From an uncultured Candidatus Saccharibacteria bacterium (GTDB lineage Bacteria > Patescibacteria > Saccharimonadia > Saccharimonadales > 2-12-FULL-41-12), in NCBI GenBank assembly GCA_946478995.1, contig CAMLDK010000061.1:1-5241 (forward strand): a stretch of 5,241 bases of DNA. The letters are read 5' to 3'. Shown one piece after another: positions 1 through 5,241 of the stretch. The position numbers and the translations under genes were made by a program. Positions within the stretch are counted from its first letter, which is position 1. Each line of letters begins with the position of its first letter. The notes under the pieces were generated by a model. That model saw nothing but the letters and a program-made list of their open reading frames with translations, did not search any database and was not told the origin of the DNA.

Positions 1-287
1 CAGCTATAGCTTCCGGTATGGCATGTTGGGCCTTGTGGTCGGGCGGATATCAGTAAAGTATCGTTGTCACAATCTTCTTTAATATCTACCACGTTTAAAA
101 AATTTCCCGACTCCTCGCCTTTTACCCAAAGACGTTTTTTACTGCGCGAATAAAAGGTGACTTTGCCGGATTTGACCGTCCTGTCGTAGGCTTCTTCATT
201 CATATAGCCCAGCATTAAAACCTGTCCGCTAGCAGAATCCTGGATGATTGCCGGGACCAGGCCGTTTGATTTATCGAAATTTATCAT
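1..287 (-). CDS. hisI: Phosphoribosyl-AMP cyclohydrolase HisI (or HisI domain of HisIE), 3' end cut by window edge
   Basis: Third step of histidine synthesis in the cytoplasm: hydrolytic opening of the adenine ring of phosphoribosyl-AMP to give ProFAR. I translated 95 complete codons from the ATG at 287..285. The protein begins [17 protein letters not shown] and contains [11 protein letters not shown] (residues 24-34), a [17 protein letters not shown] block (46-62), the metal-binding DCDND motif (72-76) and GPTCHTG (86-92). Cys73 and Cys89 are two of the three zinc cysteines of this family. The next codon starts TG at the window edge and is probably the third (residue 96), which fits the family's 16- and 7-residue spacing. 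The start overlaps the hisF stop as ATGA and is preceded by AGAGG. The rest lies off the left edge, so a HisI-only protein cannot be told from a HisIE fusion. The identification is firm. Confidence 0.95.
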   Translation of the reverse strand, partial: MINFDKSNGLVPAIIQDSASGQVLMLGYMNEEAYDRTVKSGKVTFYSRSKKRLWVKGEESGNFLNVVDIKEDCDNDTLLISARPQGPTCHTGSYS

Positions 288-1042
288 ATCCTAACCTCTA
301 TTTTCTTTTCCTTTAATTTATACTTCACGTCCTTTACAGTGAATTTCCCGCTATGGAAAACAGATGCGCCGAGCGCGGCCGTCACGCCGGTATTTGCAAA
401 AACTTCCACGAAATGGTCCGGACTTCCTGCGCCGCTGCTGGCAATAACCGGAATATTAACCTCCGATGATATAGCCTTTAAAAGCTCGATATCGAAACCT
501 TGTCTAGTTCCGTCCCTGTCAAGGCTATTGACTAATAGCTCGCCAACGCCGATTTGCTCCATGTTTTTGGCAAATTCTATTGCGTCGATACCCGAGTTTT
601 CCCGGCCGCCTTTAATAAAAACTTCCCATCGCGGGCCATTTCGCTTTGGATCCACCGAAATAACTATGGCTTGCGCACCGAATTGATCGCAGGCTTGTTT
701 GACAAAATCCGGATCAGTAACAGCCGCCGAACCTATCGAAACTTTATCCGCCCCGGCCTGTAAAAGCTCTTTTACGTGTTCGATGGTTCTTACTCCGCCG
801 CCAACACTAAAAGGTATGGAGATTTTCTCCACCAGCTCATGTACCAGCTCGACGCGGTTTTCCCTTTCTTCTATAGTCGCGGCGATGTCCAAAAGGACCA
901 GTTCGTCAGCGCCTTGAAGCATATACCTTTCGGCTAGTTCCAACGGATCTCCGCTATCCACTAAATCAACAAAATTCGTACCTTTAACCACGCGGTCGTC
1001 CTTTATATCCAAGCAGGGAATTATTCGCATAGCCAGACTCAT
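284..1042 (-). CDS. hisF: Imidazole glycerol phosphate synthase, cyclase subunit HisF
   Basis: Cyclase half of IGP synthase. It uses ammonia from HisH to convert PRFAR to imidazole glycerol phosphate and AICAR. At 252 aa it has the normal family length and is a (beta/alpha)8 barrel made of two similar halves. The catalytic aspartates are Asp12 (IPCLD) and Asp131 (VISVD). Phosphate-binding loops are visible at GGG (81-83), LDRDGT (174-179), SSGAG (202-206) and the LGAS region near 224-227. All four residues of the ammonia-channel gate known from the Thermotoga enzyme are present, shifted by one: Arg6, Glu47, Lys100 and Glu168. The protein should therefore be a working partner for the HisH two genes upstream. 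The start at 1042 is favoured over Met5 because a strong GGAGG lies seven bases upstream and the ATG overlaps the hisA stop as ATGA. The gene ends in TGA inside the hisI start. Confidence 0.98.
   Translation of the reverse strand: MSLAMRIIPCLDIKDDRVVKGTNFVDLVDSGDPLELAERYMLQGADELVLLDIAATIEERENRVELVHELVEKISIPFSVGGGVRTIEHVKELLQAGADKVSIGSAAVTDPDFVKQACDQFGAQAIVISVDPKRNGPRWEVFIKGGRENSGIDAIEFAKNMEQIGVGELLVNSLDRDGTRQGFDIELLKAISSEVNIPVIASSGAGSPDHFVEVFANTGVTAALGASVFHSGKFTVKDVKYKLKEKKIEVRI
295..299 (-). promoter_or_regulatory. Ribosome binding site of hisI
   Basis: AGAGG on the minus strand lies seven bases before the ATG at 287, inside the last codons of hisF. It supports that start and the 4-bp overlap with hisF. 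Confidence 0.6.
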
Positions 1043-1752
1043 CTTGCCGCCTCCAGTGCCTGTTTGAGAGAAATTTTACCCTCGTATAAAGCCTTCCCGA
1101 TAATAGCGCCATCTATTAGAGCTTCAGCAAGTTCAGCTATATCTTTCACGGATGTGACGCCTCCTGCGCAGATTATCTCAAGGCCAGACCGCTTCCACTC
1201 CCCCATCAATTCCAGGTTTGGCCCGGAGAGCAACCCGTCTTTATCGCCGTCAGTAATTATTGCCGTTTTTACTCCGCTTTTAAGTAATCGGCTTTGTAAT
1301 TTTCCGGTGTCAAGTGAGACTTTTTCGAGCCAGCCATTTACGGCAGGCAGGCCGGCCTTGTAATCAACAGAAACAACTATCTTCTCCGCGCCAAATTCTT
1401 TAATTAGTTTCTTTAGGGTTTCCGGTTCGGCTATTGCTATAGTTCCGATTATCACCCTGTCGGCATATTCTAATAGCTCCCCGGCCGTTTCTACAGACCT
1501 TATCCCGCCGCCAACCTGCAAGGGAATATCTACTGCCTTCGACACCCGTTTAATCATGTCTGAGTTTAGCGGACGTTTAGCTTTGGCTCCGTCCAAGTCA
1601 ATCATATGTATATATTCCGCCCCGTCCTCCGCAAACTGTCTGGCAACTTCAACAGGATCATCGGAATATTGGGTCATCTTGCCGTAATCGCCCTGTTCAA
1701 GACGAACTGCCCTGCCATTGATCAAATCTATCGCCGGATATATACTCATCAT
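1039..1752 (-). CDS. hisA: ProFAR isomerase HisA
   Basis: Fourth-step enzyme: Amadori isomerisation of the aminoaldose ProFAR to the aminoketose PRFAR, the substrate of the neighbouring HisF-HisH complex. At 237 aa it is normal for the family and is a (beta/alpha)8 barrel related to HisF. The catalytic pair is Asp9 (YPAIDL) and Asp130 (VVSVD), with Thr167 in IITDGD as the usual third active-site residue. Typical landmarks include LEQGDYGKMTQYSDDP (18-33), GGGIRS (81-86), SGPN (176-179) and CAGGVTS (195-201). Oddity: the loop normally ending R/K-D-G-T-L reads KDGLL (171-175), so Thr is replaced by Leu174. Two consecutive ATGs (1752 and 1749) could start it. The first gives a 4-bp ATGA overlap with hisH and a seven-base spacing from GGAG; the second gives ten bases. 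I prefer the first. Confidence 0.97.
   Translation of the reverse strand: MMSIYPAIDLINGRAVRLEQGDYGKMTQYSDDPVEVARQFAEDGAEYIHMIDLDGAKAKRPLNSDMIKRVSKAVDIPLQVGGGIRSVETAGELLEYADRVIIGTIAIAEPETLKKLIKEFGAEKIVVSVDYKAGLPAVNGWLEKVSLDTGKLQSRLLKSGVKTAIITDGDKDGLLSGPNLELMGEWKRSGLEIICAGGVTSVKDIAELAEALIDGAIIGKALYEGKISLKQALEAAR
1050..1054 (-). promoter_or_regulatory. Strong ribosome binding site of hisF
   Basis: A perfect GGAGG sits seven bases before the ATG at 1042, within the hisA C-terminal codons. It decides in favour of the MSLAMRII start over the internal Met5 and is the best Shine-Dalgarno match in the window. Confidence 0.75.
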
Positions 1753-2348
1753 TTGTCTTCTCCGCAGATCCTTAAGAAATTCTTCAGTATTTGATCGCCG
1801 GCGTCGGCGGATTTTTCCGGGTGGAATTGCACGCCGTAAAAATTGCCTTTTTGGATAGCACTGTCAAAATTAACGCCGTAATCGGTAATTGCCAGCTTAT
1901 ACTCGTGGGGGACGTGCGCTGCGTAGCTATGGGCAAAATACTGATAAGCATCGTCCTCTATACCGCTTAAGAGCCTGGACCTTTTCATTATCTGAATCTT
2001 ATTCCAGCCCATATGTGGTACGGGGCTTACACTTTGCAAGCGGATACATTTTCCCGCTATGATCGCAAGTCCTTTTTGGTTATCCTCTTCGATCTCCTCG
2101 ACCATCAGCTGCATGCCCAGACAAATACCGAAGAAAGGCTGTTTAAGTCGAGGCAGCACCTTGTCCAGACCCGATTGTCTCAGTGATTCCATGGCCGGTC
2201 CTGCCCGGCCTTGGCCCGGAAAGATTACGCCGTCCGAAGCTTTGATCGTTTCAGGATCCGACGTAACTTTAAAGTCCGCCCCGAGCCTCTTAAGCGCATT
2301 AGCTACCGAGCCTATATTACCGGCGTCATAATCAACTATTGCTATCAT
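1749..2348 (-). CDS. hisH: Imidazole glycerol phosphate synthase, glutaminase subunit HisH
   Basis: Class I glutamine amidotransferase subunit that hydrolyses glutamine and passes ammonia to HisF. At 199 aa it is full length. It opens MIAIVDYDAGNIGSV, the usual HisH N-terminus. The catalytic triad is complete: Cys76 in GICLGMQL (74-81), and His176 and Glu178 in VQFHPEKS (173-180). The HisF-contact motif PHMGWN is at 111-116. The oxyanion hinge, PGVG in the well-studied Thermotoga enzyme, is here PGQG (44-47) followed by RAGPAM; the Gln is unusual to my knowledge. HisH and HisF flank hisA, and their paired catalytic and gate residues suggest an active complex. The start at 2348 overlaps the upstream HAD gene stop as ATGA and has GGAGAG just upstream. 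Confidence 0.97.
   Translation of the reverse strand: MIAIVDYDAGNIGSVANALKRLGADFKVTSDPETIKASDGVIFPGQGRAGPAMESLRQSGLDKVLPRLKQPFFGICLGMQLMVEEIEEDNQKGLAIIAGKCIRLQSVSPVPHMGWNKIQIMKRSRLLSGIEDDAYQYFAHSYAAHVPHEYKLAITDYGVNFDSAIQKGNFYGVQFHPEKSADAGDQILKNFLRICGEDK
1760..1763 (-). promoter_or_regulatory. Ribosome binding site of hisA
   Basis: GGAG, continuing as GGAGAAG, lies seven bases before the ATG at 1752 and ten before the second ATG at 1749. The spacing favours the first ATG. The site is inside the hisH 3' codons. Confidence 0.6.
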
Positions 2349-2989
2349 TGTCTCTCCAGTTTCTTGATCAGATCGGAAAGTCCGTGCAGATTGCCGACAT
2401 ATTCATCCGCGCCCTTAGGATATTCGCCGGACGGGAGGTGTTCCGTCAAGCACACCGTATAAGAGCCGCTTAATACACCGGCTTTTATACCATTCTTGGA
2501 GTCTTCGACGATCAAAGTCTCGGCAGGCGTGACGCCCAGCTTATCCATCGCCATCAAAAAAGAATCCGGATTGGGCTTGGTCCGCACGCCAGGAGTATCA
2601 AAAACCGAAACCACGCATTCGAACATTTCAAGGCCGCCCAGCCTGGATAAGACTTTATCCGCCCAGGCCTTAGGGGAAGAGGTGGCCAGGCCAAGTTTGA
2701 TATCTTTAGCCTTCAGATCATTCAACAAAGCTTTTATACCGTTTGTCAGCTCAGCTTCCTCATATACTGTCTCGGCAAGCTTGAAATACCTGTTCAAAAA
2801 ATCAGTCTTATCTATCTTAAAGCCTCTCTCAGCAGCCAAGCGGTAAATCTTATCCAGAGATGAGGCCTTGATTTCAGACTTCATACTCTCGTATATCTGT
2901 TCGCCAAAGAACCGGCGGTCGTATTTCTCCCAGACATTTTCGCTGTCTAAGATCACGCCGTCCATATCGAAAATCACTGCTTTTTTCAT
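2345..2989 (-). CDS. HAD-superfamily phosphatase (beta-phosphoglucomutase-like), candidate histidinol-phosphate phosphatase
   Basis: A cytoplasmic HAD hydrolase of 214 aa with all four motifs. Motif I is DMDGVILDS (8-16) with nucleophile Asp8 and acid/base Asp10; motif II is LATSS (101-105); motif III is Lys138 in RTKPNP; motif IV is VEDSKNG (161-167) with Glu162 and Asp163. The segment between motifs I and II, about residues 17-85, is the size of a helical C1 cap, as in the beta-phosphoglucomutase/phosphoglycolate phosphatase group, which acts on small phosphorylated metabolites. Family membership is clear; the substrate is not. The operon otherwise shows no histidinol-phosphate phosphatase, and the gene sits between hisD and hisH, where hisB (whose enterobacterial form carries a HAD phosphatase domain) often lies. 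I therefore infer it may dephosphorylate histidinol phosphate. A sugar-phosphate or house-cleaning phosphatase remains possible. It overlaps both neighbours by ATGA; upstream AAGGGA and AGG are modest ribosome sites. Confidence 0.9.
   Translation of the reverse strand: MKKAVIFDMDGVILDSENVWEKYDRRFFGEQIYESMKSEIKASSLDKIYRLAAERGFKIDKTDFLNRYFKLAETVYEEAELTNGIKALLNDLKAKDIKLGLATSSPKAWADKVLSRLGGLEMFECVVSVFDTPGVRTKPNPDSFLMAMDKLGVTPAETLIVEDSKNGIKAGVLSGSYTVCLTEHLPSGEYPKGADEYVGNLHGLSDLIKKLERQ
2352..2357 (-). promoter_or_regulatory. Ribosome binding site of hisH
   Basis: GGAGAG lies three bases before the ATG at 2348, or five bases counting from the GGAG core. It is embedded in the last codons of the HAD phosphatase gene. 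Confidence 0.6.
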
Positions 2990-4239
2990 CTTTTGCCTAT
3001 CCCTTCCAATACCTCAAATCCTTTTAGCTCATACAGCAGAATTGCCATCGCCAGCAATCCTTTGCCCCGGCCGTCATCCGCCCGCAGAAGTTTAGATATA
3101 TCAACCGTCAATAGAGCGCATGCTGCCAGCGCGGTCTTCAGGCGGGCGTGCTCTTTTTCCATATCGGCGCCTTTTTCCCGCAGCGCTGTCAGCATAGGGT
3201 TTAAGCGAAAGTCTATTATCTGTCTCGCTATAGCCATATGCCGGTCAAAAACAGGCGATTTTGAGAAATCGACGCTAACTTTGATGGTATTTTCAGCCTC
3301 ACCATATTCATAGGTATACTCCAGGGTTGGATCGTAATACATACCGCCCATCGGCAGAAATCCATTGTGCGCCAGGGCCTTTACATCCGCTAAAACAGCC
3401 GGGTTGATATCACTGGCCGCCGCCGGGTCAAAAACCAGAGCCTCATCAGAGCTTAAGAAAATATTGCCGGCATGATCATCGCCGTGCGAAATAGTCGCCC
3501 AAACTTCATCTTCTTGGCTGAAAGCTAGCATCTTTCTGGCCTCTTTGACAATATCGCCAAGGGTAGCAGAAAATTCTTGATCGTTGATTTTCCATCTGGC
3601 GCGGCAGATCACATCCCAGCTCAGAGCAAGACCGCTGCCAGCGGACGGCAAAGGAAATACAGTCTCCGGCGCATACCATTTATCTATACGCGCGCCTTTC
3701 TCAAATCTTCTAGCAAAGAACATCTGGACAGGGGCCGTAGCGGCAGCCGAAGCCGGAATTTCCTTAAGCGATATTAACTCCATGCGCCCTATGCGCCTAT
3801 TCATTGCTTCAAGCAGTTTCAAGTCTTTATCGTACAGCTCGGATCGCCCGGCCTTATAGGACCGCTCTAATTTATCAAAAAGAGTCGGGCTGTCCGTCCA
3901 AGGATAGACAAGCAGCGGAAAACCATGATTCTCACTCTTCATAATCGGAGAATAAACCGGCCAGCCGGCCTGTTTCAGCAATCCGGCCTGCCGATATTCA
4001 TCATCCGCATTTAGTCCGGTCTCGACATGGACTTTGAAAAAATACTTTCGGCCGCCTATCATGCCCGAGGCAGCTACCGAGTTAAGTGAAGCAAGGCTGG
4101 ATATAACCTCCACATCCGAAACATTCTCATCGGGCAGGGCTTCTTTGATATATTTCGAAAAAAGCCGGTTGCGTTCCGATCCGCCGGTTTGTTGAAAACC
4201 GCCTATCGTCAGGCTTAGCAATTCTTGAACGGCTGTCAT
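2986..4239 (-). CDS. APH/choline-kinase-fold phosphotransferase of unknown substrate
   Basis: A 417-aa soluble protein with a protein-kinase-like fold of the aminoglycoside phosphotransferase type. The N-lobe has a beta-strand lysine, Lys69 in KYFFKVHVE (65-73), and a possible partner Glu81. A hinge-like stretch LLVYPWTDSPTLFD (109-122) joins the lobes. The catalytic loop SHGDDHAGN (251-259) gives Asp254 as base and Asn259 as metal ligand, and VFDPAAA (269-275) gives the second metal ligand Asp271. These residues predict an active small-molecule kinase. The C-terminal 140 residues look helical and I recognise no further domain. No signal peptide or membrane segment is evident. I do not recognise the subfamily. 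Its place between hisD and the HAD gene, with ATGA overlaps on both sides, suggests a role tied to histidine synthesis or its regulation, but no kinase step is known there. Its ribosome site is weak (AGG, eight bases upstream). Confidence 0.85.
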   Translation of the reverse strand: MTAVQELLSLTIGGFQQTGGSERNRLFSKYIKEALPDENVSDVEVISSLASLNSVAASGMIGGRKYFFKVHVETGLNADDEYRQAGLLKQAGWPVYSPIMKSENHGFPLLVYPWTDSPTLFDKLERSYKAGRSELYDKDLKLLEAMNRRIGRMELISLKEIPASAAATAPVQMFFARRFEKGARIDKWYAPETVFPLPSAGSGLALSWDVICRARWKINDQEFSATLGDIVKEARKMLAFSQEDEVWATISHGDDHAGNIFLSSDEALVFDPAAASDINPAVLADVKALAHNGFLPMGGMYYDPTLEYTYEYGEAENTIKVSVDFSKSPVFDRHMAIARQIIDFRLNPMLTALREKGADMEKEHARLKTALAACALLTVDISKLLRADDGRGKGLLAMAILLYELKGFEVLEGIGKR

Positions 4240-5241
4240 TTTTCAAACCTGATCTGAACCGATCTCTTATGCGCATCCAGGCCTTCTACATCCGATAGAG
4301 TTTCAACGATCGGCTTCAATTTTCTAAGGCCGTCTTTTGTAAGCTTCTGATAGCCGCTGGCCTTCAAAAACATATTGACGCCCACCGGCGAGGCGAATTT
4401 TGGAGCCACTCCGGTAGGTAGGCAGTGGTTGGTACCGCTGGCATAATCACCAACAGCCACAGGAGCATAATCCCCTAGGAAGATGCTGCCGGCATCCGTT
4501 AGTTTAGGCAGCAGCTTCTCCGCATCCTCTACCTGGACCTCAAGGTGCTCGGGAGAATAGTTATTGGAAAACTCAATCATCTCCTCAACCGAGCCGACCA
4601 ATATTATCGCGCTGTATTGCTTTAGGGCGGTTCGTATATACTCCTGGCGCGCTAAGGCCGGCGCTTGCCTTTCAATCTCTTCGGCTGTCTCGCGGGCGAT
4701 TCTTTTCGAGTCAGTCACCAAAACTCCGGCCGAGTCCCCGCCATGTTCGCATCTGGCCAGGATATCAGCCGCCAAATATGCCGGGTTTGCCGTATCATCA
4801 GCTAAAGTCAACGCTTCGCTGGGGCCGGAAAGCATGTCTATGCCTACCCGGCCGAAGACCTGCAGCTTGGCCGCTTGCACATAAGGGTTGCCCGGTCCGG
4901 CTATGAACCTGACCGGTTTTATCTTTTCAGTGCCGAAAGCCAAAGCGGCTATGGCCTGAACGCCGCCTATCCGGTAAATCTCATCAGCTCCGGCAAGATC
5001 AGCCGAGACGATCATTTCCGGCAGTTCGCCTGTCGGCGGAAAACACACGACTTTTCTGGGCACGCCGGCAGTCTTGGCCGCAACCGTCAATATCTGAGCT
5101 ACCACCGGCAGAGGCGCCTTGCCGGCCGGAACATACAGGCCGGCGCTTTCTATGGGGGAGCGCCTCAATCCGGTTACAACGCCCGGTGTAGTTTCTATTT
5201 CCCAAGAATCAACAATATTTTTCCGCTCGGCGGCGGCATAG
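4236..5241 (-). CDS. hisD: Histidinol dehydrogenase HisD, 5' end cut by window edge
   Basis: Last enzyme of the pathway: zinc-dependent, NAD-linked four-electron oxidation of L-histidinol to L-histidine. The in-frame sequence runs to the right edge (first whole codon at 5240..5238), giving 334 C-terminal residues; about 95 N-terminal residues are off-window by comparison with E. coli HisD. The TTG at 5168 is internal, not the start, because typical HisD sequence (WEIETTPGVVTG) continues upstream of it. Landmarks, in fragment numbering, are GLYVPAGKAPLP (34-45), GPGNPYV (115-121), GIDMLSGPSE (133-142), catalytic Glu231-His232 in SPEHLE, GDYASGTNH (264-272) and His324 near the end. Zinc ligands His166, Asp265 and His324 align with E. 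coli His262, Asp360 and His419. The fourth, Gln259, is replaced by Arg163 (ARCEHG). The gene ends in TGA within the kinase start. Confidence 0.96.
   Translation of the reverse strand, partial: YAAAERKNIVDSWEIETTPGVVTGLRRSPIESAGLYVPAGKAPLPVVAQILTVAAKTAGVPRKVVCFPPTGELPEMIVSADLAGADEIYRIGGVQAIAALAFGTEKIKPVRFIAGPGNPYVQAAKLQVFGRVGIDMLSGPSEALTLADDTANPAYLAADILARCEHGGDSAGVLVTDSKRIARETAEEIERQAPALARQEYIRTALKQYSAIILVGSVEEMIEFSNNYSPEHLEVQVEDAEKLLPKLTDAGSIFLGDYAPVAVGDYASGTNHCLPTGVAPKFASPVGVNMFLKASGYQKLTKDGLRKLKPIVETLSDVEGLDAHKRSVQIRFEK

Noticed and set aside
339..686. Plus-strand open frame of 115 codons opposite hisF
   Set aside because: It lies wholly antisense to a well-supported hisF, its translation resembles no protein I recognise, and no ribosome site or operon context supports it.
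2496..2846. Plus-strand open frame of 116 codons opposite the HAD gene
   Set aside because: It is antisense to a gene with all HAD motifs, and its Ser/Leu-rich translation is typical of a shadow frame.
2993..3313. Plus-strand open frame of 106 codons opposite the kinase C-terminus
   Set aside because: The opposite-strand kinase frame is continuous and shows motifs; this one has a Ser/Arg/Ala-rich composition with no domain signal.
3955..3975. GC-rich partly palindromic stretch around repeated CCGGC words, considered as a terminator or site
   Set aside because: It is inside the kinase coding sequence, has no following T run, and CCGGC words recur throughout these genes as ordinary Ala/Gly/Pro codons.
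4564..4884. Plus-strand open frame of 106 codons opposite hisD
   Set aside because: It is antisense to strongly conserved HisD blocks and is a by-product of their codons.
5166..5168. TTG as a possible hisD start codon
   Set aside because: The frame continues upstream to the edge with HisD-like residues (WEIETTPGVVTG), so this codon is internal and the gene is cut by the window.
4999..5205. Minus-strand frame of 68 codons overlapping hisD, considered as a sign of a frameshift
   Set aside because: The main hisD frame runs unbroken through this stretch to the window edge with recognisable HisD sequence on both sides, so no frameshift is needed.

Overview
The window is a dense, single-strand histidine-biosynthesis operon fragment, read entirely on the minus strand, with no intergenic space. 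In transcription order (right to left) it holds: hisD (5' end off the right edge), a 417-aa APH/choline-kinase-fold phosphotransferase, a 214-aa HAD-superfamily phosphatase, hisH, hisA, hisF, and hisI or the HisI part of hisIE (3' end off the left edge). All six gene junctions are the same 4-bp ATGA overlap, in which the start ATG shares bases with the upstream TGA stop. This suggests one polycistronic message with coupled translation.

How the genes work together: HisI opens the ring of phosphoribosyl-AMP, HisA isomerises ProFAR to PRFAR, and HisF with HisH uses glutamine-derived ammonia to make imidazole glycerol phosphate (IGP) and AICAR. HisD performs the last step, histidinol to histidine. 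HisG, HisE, HisB (IGP dehydratase) and HisC are not visible in this window. The usual block between hisD and hisH (hisC-hisB in many bacteria) is occupied here by the kinase-like gene and the HAD gene. The HAD protein is a reasonable candidate for the missing histidinol-phosphate phosphatase. The kinase has no obvious place in the known pathway and is the most unusual feature of the window.

Residue-level oddities in otherwise convincing enzymes: HisD has Arg where the zinc-ligand Gln is expected. HisH has PGQG instead of PGVG at the oxyanion hinge. HisA has DGL where DGT is expected in its C-terminal-half loop.

Organism: a bacterium of roughly balanced base composition (by eye, not measured) with Shine-Dalgarno sites of the GGAG/GGAGG type. 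TGA is the stop codon of all six genes whose ends are visible, so lineages that recode UGA are unlikely. The compact layout and the non-standard gene content suggest an uncultured or candidate-phylum bacterium, but I cannot place it from this sequence. I saw no RNA gene, mobile element, CRISPR array, promoter or terminator.
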